DNA from: Sabellastarte sp. h YS-2021
Lineage: Eukaryota; Annelida; Polychaeta; Sabellida; Sabellidae
Reading direction: 5' to 3'
Assembly: GCA_964017235.1 (NCBI GenBank)
Contig: OZ024928.1
Span: 84,749,566-84,813,565, forward strand
DNA length: 64,000 nucleotides
Shown: positions 37,201-42,129 of the stretch, piece after piece
How positions within the stretch are numbered: position 1 is the first letter of the stretch
How the letters are laid out: each line of letters starts with the position of its first letter
The notes under the pieces: model-generated
Told to the model about the DNA's origin: nothing
Database searches by the model: none
The model's input: only the letters and a program-made list of their open reading frames with translations
Translations under genes and position numbers: made by a program

Positions 37201-37847
37201 ATGCAGAAGATGGGGAGAAAGGTAGGAGGTTATACATTTAACAAATGCCCCTTGACCATCTGCCAACTAATTTCCCTCCTCTCCCCAGACACAAAGAGGA
37301 AAAAAACCAGTGGTTTATAATATGAACAAGTAATAATGTTCATATTGTAAATTACTTTTTCATTATTCTTCATTATAATTTTACGGAAACTCAGTGTAAC
37401 ATTTCATAATTTTACTGAACTTTAACAGTAAAACATTGTGAACTATTATTGGAGAATTTAAGAAATTAACAAAATTACTGAAAATTTTAGGAATTTTGCA
37501 ACATTGCTGACCAAATCAATAGTTTGGACAAATCTCTAAAACATTCAGGAATTTTATGAAATCACTGGTGGCACAACTTTGCTGTATGATGTACACAAGT
37601 TTTTTTGTGTCATCTTCTCAAGAACCAATAAAGAAGACATTTCTTGCCATTAATAGAGGTATATGTTTTGAAAAAAAAATTTACTGATCTAATTCCAGGT
37701 GAATTTGATGACCTGATTTCTGCCCTGCGTACTGGAGATGTGTTCAGTGATGACATTGCCAAACTTAAACGTGTCCGGCGAAAAGACAGATCACTCACCC
37801 CAAAAGCTGACAATGTGCGGGAACGAGTGGGAGTCAAAGTGGCTTAA
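7127..37847 (+). CDS. DAAM: DAAM-family formin (Dishevelled-associated activator of morphogenesis), C-terminal 841 residues in 20 exons
   Basis: DAAM is a Diaphanous-related formin that nucleates and elongates linear actin filaments downstream of Dishevelled and Rho in planar-cell-polarity and cytoskeletal signalling. Twenty exons with AG/GT borders join in one open frame of 841 codons plus stop. Residues 1 to about 176 are the end of the GBD/FH3 (DID) region ([22 protein letters not shown]). About 177-260 is a coiled coil. About 309-345 is a short FH1 with proline runs. About 360-745 is FH2, including [27 protein letters not shown] and [20 protein letters not shown]. About 794-825 is the autoinhibitory DAD ([15 protein letters not shown] followed by KRVRRKDR). 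The order and wording match vertebrate DAAM1/2 rather than DIAPH or FMNL. Roughly the first 240-280 residues of a usual DAAM lie outside the window. I see no internal stop or frame break. Introns are swollen by arrays and transposable elements. DAAM1 and DAAM2 cannot be told apart here; one invertebrate orthologue is expected. Confidence 0.96.
7737..7840 (+). CDS. DAAM: DAAM exon 2 (FH3)
   Basis: Residues 38-72, with the last codon (Arg) split. The hallmark [20 protein letters not shown] is the armadillo-like FH3 core. Acceptor TTGCAG, donor GTGAAT. Confidence 0.95.
8608..8674 (+). CDS. DAAM: DAAM exon 3 (FH3)
   Basis: Residues 72-94, [20 protein letters not shown]. Donor GTAAGT. The MITE of the nested transposon stack starts only 25 bp after this exon ends. 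Confidence 0.95.
8871..9590. mobile_element. Non-autonomous PIF/Harbinger-type element, 720 bp
   Basis: Ends TGCCCTTGTTCCACCA and, as reverse complement of the right end, TGTGGGTGTTCCACCA. A 3 bp duplication TAA lies at 8868-8870 and 9591-9593, and the empty site is visible in the MITE copy at 44685-44909. The interior is GC-rich with repeated GGGACTAAG and CGACCC motifs and no transposase. The TIR resembles that of the 60563-63781 Harbinger element (TTGT..CCAC). The open frames at 9169-9546 and 8935-9183 are by-products of this repetitive interior. Confidence 0.85.
9638..9789 (+). repeat. Left inverted terminal repeat of DIRS-like element 1
   Basis: Matches the reverse complement of 15280-15432 with about one difference. 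It includes the GC-rich palindromic CCGGTCGGCGCAGACCGG near 9660. The outermost 20 bp (TTTTATTGCG start at 9618) are not shared with the right end, as is typical of DIRS. Confidence 0.9.
9800..11591 (+). CDS. Gag-like region of DIRS-like element 1
   Basis: Ser/Lys-rich then acidic N-terminal part, followed by a helical middle ([39 protein letters not shown]) and a basic C-terminal tail. It sits upstream of the RT and partly overlaps it, the position of the DIRS gag-like ORF. No zinc knuckle is evident. The functional assignment rests on position and on the general composition. Confidence 0.65.
11640..12700 (+). CDS. Reverse transcriptase region of DIRS-like element 1
   Basis: RT motifs in order: [48 protein letters not shown] and the YLDDW active-site box. 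This wording is characteristic of DIRS-type RTs. RT copies the element RNA; RNase H lies directly downstream. Confidence 0.9.
12700..13800 (+). CDS. RNase H and following Dam-like-position domain of DIRS-like element 1
   Basis: RNase H is recognised by [27 protein letters not shown] and [17 protein letters not shown]. It is followed by [18 protein letters not shown] and [17 protein letters not shown]. In DIRS1-like elements the region between RNase H and the recombinase is often assigned to a Dam-type methyltransferase; I cannot confirm that fold from sequence alone. Confidence 0.8.
13800..14862 (+). CDS. Tyrosine recombinase region of DIRS-like element 1
   Basis: SAM-like N-terminal part ([32 protein letters not shown]), then the catalytic domain with [14 protein letters not shown] (first Arg), [12 protein letters not shown] (HxxR box) and [14 protein letters not shown] (His/Trp-Tyr end). 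In DIRS elements this enzyme integrates the circular DNA copy in place of a DDE integrase. It overlaps the upstream frame, as is common in the family. Confidence 0.9.
15095..15189. repeat. Internal complementary region of DIRS-like element 1
   Basis: The left half is the reverse complement of the element's left end (AACGCAATAAAA) and the right half of its right end (TTGCAAATTTAATAG), fused at AATAAAA/TTGCAA. This is the circle-junction template that defines DIRS elements, and it fixes the ends at about 9618 and 15473. Confidence 0.92.
15266..15273. promoter_or_regulatory. CRE-like palindrome TGACGTCA beside the right ITR
   Basis: An exact TGACGTCA cAMP-response-element palindrome just inside the right inverted repeat. 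The same octamer occurs in the matching region of the 45951-49490 copy (46120-46127), so it belonged to the family ancestor. Confidence 0.4.
15280..15432 (-). repeat. Right inverted terminal repeat of DIRS-like element 1
   Basis: Reverse complement of 9638-9789 with one visible mismatch. The unshared right end runs to TTTGCAA at about 15473, after which the host MITE resumes (ATTTCTTACTC). Confidence 0.9.
15960..16195 (+). mobile_element. Probable tRNA-derived SINE, degenerate
   Basis: An A-box-like ACTGGTAGTCAAGTGC, a B-box-like GTTTGAACCCCAG near 16010 and a GTGTTAAAAGCAAAATTAAA tail give tRNA-SINE form. It is too diverged for a family name. Confidence 0.42.
16472..16589 (+). CDS. DAAM: DAAM exon 4 (FH3)
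   Basis: Residues 95-133 plus one base, starting [19 protein letters not shown] and ending in the FHLLQMP segment. Acceptor TTTACAG, donor GTAAGT. The intron before it (7.8 kb) carries the nested MITE/Harbinger/DIRS stack. Confidence 0.95.
16915..17044 (+). CDS. DAAM: DAAM exon 5 (end of FH3)
   Basis: Residues 134-177, including [20 protein letters not shown]. The donor is GTGAGT immediately after CAACA. The last bases of this exon and its donor are echoed three times in the following intron (17118-17290). Confidence 0.95.
17030..17345 (+). repeat. Degenerate tandem copies of an exon end plus 5' splice site
   Basis: The exon-5 border GTTGTTCAACAGTGAGTAAT (17034 on) is echoed at 17118 (GTTGTACAGCAGTGAGTATT), 17201 (GTTGTTCAACCATGAGAAAT) and 17273 (GTTGTTCAACCGTGAGTGAT). 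Each copy is followed by similar intron sequence (GAATGTGTAGTATAT and a TAACATAG block). Spacing is about 72-85 bp. Copies two and four keep GTGAGT. Confidence 0.75.
17637..17763 (+). CDS. DAAM: DAAM exon 6 (coiled coil)
   Basis: Residues 177-219, with [20 protein letters not shown] and a [12 protein letters not shown] heptad-like run matching the DAAM coiled coil. Acceptor TTCCAG, donor GTGAGT. Confidence 0.94.
18121..18243 (+). CDS. DAAM: DAAM exon 7 (coiled coil)
   Basis: Residues 220-260: [18 protein letters not shown] matches the DAAM1 segment LNKMKEKLEKETTEH. In phase at both ends; donor GTGGGT. Confidence 0.94.
19051..19195 (+). CDS. DAAM: DAAM exon 8 (linker before FH1)
   Basis: Residues 261-308 plus one base. 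Low-complexity Ser/Thr-rich linker ([16 protein letters not shown]) between coiled coil and FH1. Splice sites TTTTCAG and GTGAAT. Less conserved than its neighbours, but the frame is continuous. Confidence 0.85.
19664..19872 (+). CDS. DAAM: DAAM exon 9 (FH1 and start of FH2)
   Basis: Residues 309-378. Two proline runs of about eight residues plus shorter ones form a compact FH1 that binds profilin-actin and SH3/WW partners. Then comes the FH2 lasso start [11 protein letters not shown] with its conserved Trp. Donor GTAAGT. Confidence 0.95.
20060..20420. repeat. Dispersed repeat shared with 36780-37060
   Basis: TTTACCAAAATATTCAAC, a TATTCTAT..AATAT block, AAGAGCACAT/AAAAGCACAT..TGGTTC, and a final block near TTTTTC..CAAATTT occur in the same order in this intron and in the intron at 36780-37060. 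It also ends near a GGACATTAAACCC motif typical of molluscan SINE tails. Family unknown. Confidence 0.5.
20788..20944 (+). CDS. DAAM: DAAM exon 10 (FH2)
   Basis: Residues 379-430 plus one base: [20 protein letters not shown] then FEKNFSAYQ, the FH2 linker/knob start. Acceptor TCTTCAG, donor GTGAGT. Confidence 0.95.
20992..21522. mobile_element. Probable MITE with GTATTCAC-type ends
   Basis: Left GGGACAGTATTCACTAAC and the reverse complement of the right end, AGACTGGTATTCACGAAAC, form imperfect inverted ends around non-coding DNA in a DAAM intron. Related ends occur at 28686-28895 and about 45070-45355. Target duplication unclear. Confidence 0.5.
21745..21884 (+). CDS. DAAM: DAAM exon 11 (FH2)
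   Basis: Residues 431-477: [20 protein letters not shown] is a strongly conserved DAAM FH2 segment. Acceptor TTTTAG, donor GTATTA. Confidence 0.95.
22306..22412 (+). CDS. DAAM: DAAM exon 12 (FH2)
   Basis: Residues 478-513: [17 protein letters not shown] then [13 protein letters not shown]. Acceptor TTCAG, donor GTGAGA, Arg codon split. Confidence 0.95.
22575..22815. repeat. Two-copy ~121 bp tandem duplication in intron
   Basis: The block ATAACCTCTGCAGTCTGCTTC ... CACAGTGAGTATCTTTGATTA ... AATCAGAGGTGAGC recurs about 121 bp later with roughly 15 percent divergence (CACAGTGAATATCTCTGATTA). Confidence 0.75.
22907..22995 (+). CDS. DAAM: DAAM exon 13 (FH2)
   Basis: Residues 513-542 plus one base: [20 protein letters not shown]. 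Acceptor CTGTAG, donor GTGAGT. The following 4.6 kb intron contains arrays B and C. Confidence 0.95.
23640..23980. other. Non-array leader in front of array B
   Basis: Contains a CpG-rich stretch (GGCGTGGGTGTACGCGTCTG) and AGGGGGTACCCCC. It resembles in style the CG-rich leader of the 38581-41700 element and may be the end of a larger element whose body is arrays B and C. No ends can be defined. Confidence 0.3.
24060..26400. repeat. Tandem array B, ~155 bp monomer, about 15 copies
   Basis: GGTCAGCTATAACATAG recurs at about 24301, 24456, 24608, 24762, 24918, 25072, 25228, 25382, 25538, 25692, 25848, 26002, 26158 and 26312. Spacing tends to alternate 154 and 156, which suggests a ~310 bp dimer. 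Units contain GAGTAAATCACTTATAACTTG and GCATAGCTGAGTAATAGCTAC. The latter block and TTATTCACCTACTTTTGGG are also in array A, so the two arrays share ancestry. Confidence 0.95.
26415..27240. repeat. Tandem array C, ~146 bp monomer, about 6 copies
   Basis: AAATCATGGGCTGGGAATC recurs at about 26421, 26566, 26713, 26859, 27005 and 27150. Each unit holds TTTGACCTTGGACCCC facing TCCTTCAAGGTCAAA, a short inverted repeat with an AGGTCA half-site on each arm. Array C abuts array B directly. Confidence 0.93.
27470..27502. repeat. Hairpin-forming GTGCCCGTTCACGGGCAC with adjacent GTCAGCTGAC
   Basis: A 7 bp stem, 4 base loop palindrome next to GTCAGCTGACACA. The same GTCAGCTGAC and ACGGGC elements recur in tandem in the legumain intron near 59335-59440, so this may be a fragment of one repeat family. 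Confidence 0.45.
27598..27812 (+). CDS. DAAM: DAAM exon 14 (FH2 core)
   Basis: Residues 543-614, the most conserved FH2 block: [20 protein letters not shown] and [14 protein letters not shown]. Acceptor TTTTTAG, donor GTAAAA. Confidence 0.97.
28027..28088 (+). CDS. DAAM: DAAM exon 15 (FH2)
   Basis: Residues 615-634 plus two bases: [20 protein letters not shown]. Acceptor TTGTAG, donor GTAAGT. Confidence 0.93.
28686..28895. mobile_element. Probable MITE with GTATTCAC-type ends, degenerate
   Basis: CAGGGGCTGTATTCACAAAC at the left and a related inverted GAATATGGTGCCAG at the right, with no coding content. Resembles the 20992-21522 element. Confidence 0.42.
29083..29143 (+). CDS. DAAM: DAAM exon 16 (FH2)
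   Basis: Residues 635-655: [20 protein letters not shown], matching the DAAM1 segment LDKEISTLRSGLKAVE. Donor GTAAGT. Confidence 0.94.
29225..29465. repeat. Degenerate ~60-70 bp tandem repeats
   Basis: GGCCATATTTTCTTGAAATAG-like starts occur at about 29229, 29343 and 29410, with a weaker copy near 29270, within the intron. Confidence 0.55.
29992..30129 (+). CDS. DAAM: DAAM exon 17 (FH2)
   Basis: Residues 656-701: [20 protein letters not shown] then [15 protein letters not shown]. In phase; donor GTATGT. The next intron carries DIRS-like element 3. Confidence 0.94.
30894..31071 (+). repeat. Left inverted terminal repeat of DIRS-like element 3
   Basis: Reverse complement of 36039-36216 with one visible mismatch. 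Contains an inner palindrome (AAGAATATTTAAAAATTATTC) and a GC-rich palindrome at 31008-31019. Confidence 0.9.
31008..31019. promoter_or_regulatory. NRF1-type palindrome TGCGCATGCGCA
   Basis: An exact match to the textbook NRF1 (nuclear respiratory factor 1) palindromic site, present in both terminal repeats. It is a candidate for host-factor-driven transcription from the repeat. Binding is inferred, not shown. Confidence 0.45.
31080..32640 (+). other. Eroded gag-like region of DIRS-like element 3
   Basis: Position corresponds to the gag-like part of element 1. No convincing reading frame remains. Confidence 0.4.
32640..33540 (+). pseudogene. Broken reverse transcriptase part of DIRS-like element 3
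   Basis: DIRS RT similarity is visible in pieces (for example [11 protein letters not shown]-like and LDDW-like blocks and an [14 protein letters not shown] stretch). Broken; no single frame covers it. Confidence 0.75.
33560..34330 (+). pseudogene. RNase H and following domain of DIRS-like element 3 (broken)
   Basis: RNase H-like text ([40 protein letters not shown]) followed by [18 protein letters not shown] and [13 protein letters not shown], the same order as in element 1. Confidence 0.8.
34400..35390 (+). pseudogene. Tyrosine recombinase part of DIRS-like element 3 (broken)
   Basis: Recognised from [34 protein letters not shown] and a VKAHDVRS-like block, parallel to the recombinase at 13800-14862. 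Broken. Confidence 0.8.
35890..35993. repeat. Internal complementary region of DIRS-like element 3
   Basis: The left half is the reverse complement of the left end (GCTATTTTACGCAATAAAA) and the right half of the right end (TGTAACAAATTTTATTG). It reads as the fused ends and fixes the element limits at about 30874 and 36260. Confidence 0.92.
36039..36216 (-). repeat. Right inverted terminal repeat of DIRS-like element 3
   Basis: Pairs with 30894-31071. It also carries the NRF1-type palindrome at 36091-36102. The unshared right end continues to about 36260. Confidence 0.9.
36308..36478 (+). CDS. DAAM: DAAM exon 18 (end of FH2)
   Basis: Residues 702-758: [20 protein letters not shown] then [15 protein letters not shown] and a charged helix [18 protein letters not shown]. 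Acceptor TTTTTTCAG lies only 47 bp after the DIRS-like element ends. Donor GTAGAA. Confidence 0.95.
36780..37060. repeat. Dispersed repeat, partner of 20060-20420
   Basis: Shares ordered blocks (GTTTACCAAAATATTCAAC, AATATTCTATC, AGAGCACATCATGGTTC, TTTTTCGCCAGATTTTC) with the earlier intron copy. Confidence 0.5.
37119..37221 (+). CDS. DAAM: DAAM exon 19 (basic linker before DAD)
   Basis: Residues 759-792 plus one base: [20 protein letters not shown] followed by a Ser/Asn-rich tail. Acceptor CCCACAG, donor GTAGGA. The Met at its start is internal, not a start codon. Confidence 0.92.
37699..37847 (+). CDS. DAAM: DAAM exon 20 (DAD and C-terminus)
   Basis: Residues 793-841 and TAA stop. [20 protein letters not shown] is the amphipathic DAD helix that folds back on FH3 to autoinhibit the formin. 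KRVRRKDR is the basic cluster that follows it in the family. The protein ends VGVKVA. Confidence 0.96.
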
Positions 37848-38580
37848 GAGTTATAACAAAAAAACTGTACACTTGTTATGTATTAATCTTTACTGGCATT
37901 ATGTAATCAGATGTAACAATTGAACAACTACACAGAAAAAAACAAAACAAACATATTTTTAAAATCTCTAAAAGGGCTGATAATGGTTTATACAGTTTAC
38001 ATAATCTTTATTGTCATTTTGTAAACAATTTTAGAAGTTAAACAACTAAACTGAAGAAACAGACAGATTAAAATTAAAAAATAATAATAATAATAAATAA
38101 AAGGTGATTAACAAGGTGAAAGGGCCAAGTTCATCTCCATGGTAAAAGATTTGTCAGTGTTTTATCAGTCAGATTGCTGCTCTAAATTCACTACCTGAAT
38201 TCAAACAACTGAAGAAAAATATATATTGTAAAAGGCCAGGGTTGAAGTATCCAAGAGTGAGAATGTGAATGCATCTGAATTTTGCTTAAACACAGATGTT
38301 AAAACATACTGTATATTTTACAGAACTATAACCCAGGAGTTAGTGTCTCAATCCAGTTGCCCAGATGAATTTATAGCAAATGGGTGTTTAAAATATAAAA
38401 AACATTGCTATAAATAACAATCTTGGAGCTTTGAATTAAGTTTTAATGGGTGGCAGAATAATGGGTAACATGCTTTAGTCAGAAAGGCTTGTTCAGTTTC
38501 ATGCTCTGACATAAAGTAGAAAAGTTGTTGAGTGTTTGCTAGTCCCTGATGTTTTCAATGTAGAATCTTGAACAACTAAT
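37848..38580 (+). other. DAAM 3' UTR and downstream DNA
   Basis: AT-rich sequence after the stop with an (AAT)n microsatellite at about 38080-38100 and AATAAA candidates there. The true polyadenylation site cannot be fixed from sequence. Confidence 0.45.
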
Positions 38581-38627
38581 TATATCCCCAGACGAAAGTC
38601 GGGGATATATTGGATTCAGGTCCGTCG

Positions 38628-38657
38628 CGCCGCCACCGCCGCCGCCGCCGCCGCCGT
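38628..38657. repeat. (CCG)n microsatellite
   Basis: CGCCGCCACCGCCGCCGCCG run within the leader of the 38581-41700 element; strikingly GC-rich against the AT-rich surroundings. Confidence 0.9.
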
Positions 38658-38739
38658 AGAAATTTCCTTGTGGACGCGATAACTCAAAAAGAAATTAATA
38701 TTTTTTTTTCAAACTTGGTACACATGTTAAGGGTGCCCA

Positions 38740-40650
38740 AAGGAAGATCCCTATTTTAAGGTGACCTTAAACTCCCAGTAAAAAAGAACTTATGGCCACC
38801 TTAAGGTCAGAAATTGCACTTTTGGCCACTTAGAGCCCTGTAGGTCACAAACTATGATGCTCAGCTGGCTGAAATTTTACCTGACAACACATTAATATGT
38901 TCTTAGTACATGTGCCGAAAATCATGACTTTAAGTTGAGGAGAAAATTGTGTTTGAGGCCCATAAATACCCCCACTTAGGGATTTTTTGCTATACTTTAC
39001 ACATATTTTGCCCTATAATTTGGAAGTGATAATTCTGATGAGTCTCAAACTGCGCTAGGTATAACTTTGATATGTAATCCTTGTCTGTAGAAAATTTTAG
39101 GGCTGTAGGTTTACCCAAAGGGGTCGACTTAAGGTCTCAAAAGTGCCCACAGAGACCCAATTTATGCACTTTTTGCCACTTTCAAGCACTGTAGCTTTCA
39201 AACTATGTCTCTCATCTAAGTTAAATATCATCTGGGAATATATCTATGTGTTTTCTTATATGTGCCCCAACATTTAGGCCTTTAATAGACAGTTAACCTG
39301 TGTATCAGGACCATAAACACCCACCCGAGTGACCCTTATAAGACATTTTTCACATCTTTTTCCCTGTAACTTGGAAATGGTAAGTCTGAGAAGTTTCAAA
39401 CTGTATTAGATATATATTCTGTGTGTAATCTTAGTATGTAACAGATTTTAAGTCTGAAGCTTTAATTTTGAAGGTCAAATTGAGGTCTCTAAAAGGCTCC
39501 CAAAGACCCAATATTTGGACTTTTTGCTACTTTTAAGCCCTGTGACTGTCAAACTATGTGACTGATAGAGCTCAAATCCTATCTGAGAAGATATTAGTAT
39601 GTTATTTTTATATGTGCCAAAAATTAAGGCTTTAAGAAGACATTTAACCTGTGTATGAGGACCATAAATCCCCACCCAAGTGACCATTTTTAGACATTTT
39701 TCACATATTTTTCCCTGTAACTTGGAAATGGTAAGTCTAAGAAGTTTCAAACTGTATTAGATGCATATTCTATGTGTAATCTTAGTATGTGACAAATTTT
39801 AAGTCTGAAGCTTTAATTTGAAGGCCACATTTAGGTCTCTAGAAGGCCCCATAAAGACCCAGTATTTGGACTTTTTGCCAATTTTAAGGCCTGTGACTGT
39901 TAAACTATGTGACTGATAGAGCTGAAATCTCATCTGGGAATACATTATTATGTTCTTTTCACATGTGCCAAAAATCAAGGCTTCAAGTAGACATTTAACC
40001 TGTGTATGAGGACCTTTAACACCCACCTGAGTGACCCTTTTAAGACATTTTTCACATATTTTGCTCTGTAACTTGGAAATGGTAAGTCTGAGAAGTTTCA
40101 AACTTTATTAGATACATATTCTATGTGTAATCTTAGTATGTAACAAATTTTAAGTCTGAAGCTTTAATTTGAAAGCCACATCGAGATCTCTAAAAGGCCC
40201 ACAATGACCCAATATTTGGACTTTTTACCACCTTTAAGCCCTGTAACTGTTAAACTATGTGATTGATGGAGCTGAAATCCCATCTGGGAATGCATTATTA
40301 TGTCCTTTTTACATATGCCGAAAATCAAGGTTTTTAGTAGACATTTAACCTGTGTATGAGGGCCATAGACACTCGCCCAAGTGCCTTTTTTGACATTTTT
40401 TCCGTATTTTGCCCTGTTATTTGGAAATGCTTAGTGTGACAAGTCTTAAACTGTATTATATATGATTTTTGTTTGTTATGTATGTCCCCCCAAAAAGTTT
40501 CAGATCTGTAGTTTAATTGCTAAGGTCTCTTTAACAATTGTAAAATGCCCACAGAAACCCAATTTATGGATATTATGCCACTTTAAAGCCCAGTAACTGT
40601 CAAACTATGTGGGTTATAGAGCTGAAATCTTTGAATTTTTAAAAGGAAAT
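38740..40650. repeat. ~351 bp tandem units, about 5 copies
   Basis: CTGTAACTTGGAAATGGTAAG and variants recur at about 39014, 39366, 39717, 40068 and 40416 (spacing 348-352). Units also share CATTTAACCTGTGTATGAGG and GGACTTTTTGCCAC. The outer units are more diverged than the inner ones. Confidence 0.93.
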
Positions 40651-41390
40651 GCCTGTCTATTTAAATTTTGAATATTAATAATGTTATGGCTATCTTAGTC
40701 TTTTAAGAACTTATTTTTGTGTGTTATACCTCTGCTTGCTGAGTTTTTCACTTTTTAAAATGAAACTGGTGAAACATATTGAAGTAGACAAAATGGACAC
40801 TTTAAGTGAGCTTGAAGTCCCAATATTAATGAAATTATATCCTTATGTAGTAAAACTAGGGGATTTTTAACCCTCAACTAGCCCAGTTTTATTCAACTTG
40901 CCTCAGTTAATTTTGGCACAGCTCCTACAGTTATGAACTCATTTCAGTTGATAATCACATACTTAAAATTCTCAATTCTTTTTGTATTTGAGTACCCCTT
41001 TTATATAGATTGTTTGTTTACCATTTATGCTCAACCCACATCCCCCACCCGGATTCCCCCCACCCACCTCTGGGACCTCCAGCTATATTGAGTGACACTA
41101 AATAAACAAAGGTATTTAATGATATCAGATGAGAAACAAAGAACTCAATGGGGTTGCAGATCTTGTGTAATAGTGAGAGAGGTGTGGAGAAGGGGAGAGG
41201 GGTGGGGGTGGGAGGTGGTGGGCTTCATTACATATAACACAAAGGGGAGTCAGAACTGAGATTGTGTCACATATTTAGGTTGCATATATATGGACCACAT
41301 ATATAGGTATAGAGGAAATGAATAACTGAAAACAATTTGCAAATTCTAAAAATAATATAATAAAATAATAATATAAATAATTTTTTTTTA

Positions 41391-41640
41391 AATAATATTT
41401 TATTTGTGAACAAATATAGAAACAGATATGCACTTTTGGGATTATGAATTTTAGAATGGACATTGAATCATCAATCATTTAAATACTTTGAAGGAAGATT
41501 GAAAAATATGATGAGTTGAGTTAAAAATAATATTTTATTTGTCAACAAATATAGAAACAGATATGCTCTTTTGGGATTATTATTTTAGAATGGACATTCA
41601 ATCATCAATCATTTAAATACTTTGAAAATAGGTTTAGAGT
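41391..41640. repeat. 135 bp tandem duplication
   Basis: AATAATATTTTATTTGTGAAC at 41391 is repeated at 41526 with few changes through ATCATCAATCATTTAAATAC. Confidence 0.88.
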
Positions 41641-41884
41641 TATCATTGCAGGAAGATTGAAAATATAATTTGAGTTATGTATTCGGCGTCTGGGGATACA
41701 CCATCTTCCTTGGGAAGATATAAACAGAGTAGATTGATGTGCTGAAGTTCATATAATAATGGGTAATTATGTTTTAAAAAATTCCCGATCAAAACCTGTG
41801 GCGTGAGTGATGACCTGTCTGGGGATATGTTGGCGCCAAGTTGGCCCAATCTAGTTTACAGTGCTTTCCACTGTCTCCTCTAAG

Positions 41885-42125
41885 AGGTCACTGGTAGCCT
41901 AGTTAGTAATTAGCAAGTTTGGCATCTAATCACATGCTGTCATTTCTGTGTGGATTCCACCCCCACAAGTGACAATGTTGAGGATCTGTTCCAATATGAT
42001 CCTGGCTGTTGCACAGGACATAAAACGATAACTTTCACTCTGACCTTTGCCCCCCATTTCCCAAAACTATCAGTTGATCTATGGTCTATACACAGTGTTG
42101 AAAGTGACATTAAAACTCACTCAAT
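41885..42125 (+). mobile_element. Probable tRNA-derived SINE
   Basis: A-box-like TGGTAGCCTAGTTAGT, B-box-like GTGTGGATTCCACCCC and a 3' GACATTAAAACTCACTC tail, the kind of tail common in molluscan SINEs. Confidence 0.55.
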
Positions 42126-42129
42126 CAGG

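Larger units (their letters stand above)
38581..41700. mobile_element. Candidate non-coding element bounded by CCCCAGACG inverted ends
   Basis: Begins with a near-perfect hairpin (TATATCCCCAGACGAAAGTC pairing into GGGGATATA), then a (CCG)n run at about 38628-38656, a leader CTTGTGGACGCGATAACTC, a ~351 bp tandem array, and ends near 41676-41695 with GGCGTCTGGGGATA, the inverse of the start. No coding region. A second CTGGGGATAT occurs near 41820, so the right end is uncertain. I recall this type of leader from molluscan repeats but cannot name a family. Confidence 0.6.

Noticed and set aside
41275-41478. Short minus-strand membrane-like open frame
   Set aside because: Arises from a 135 bp AT-rich tandem duplication.
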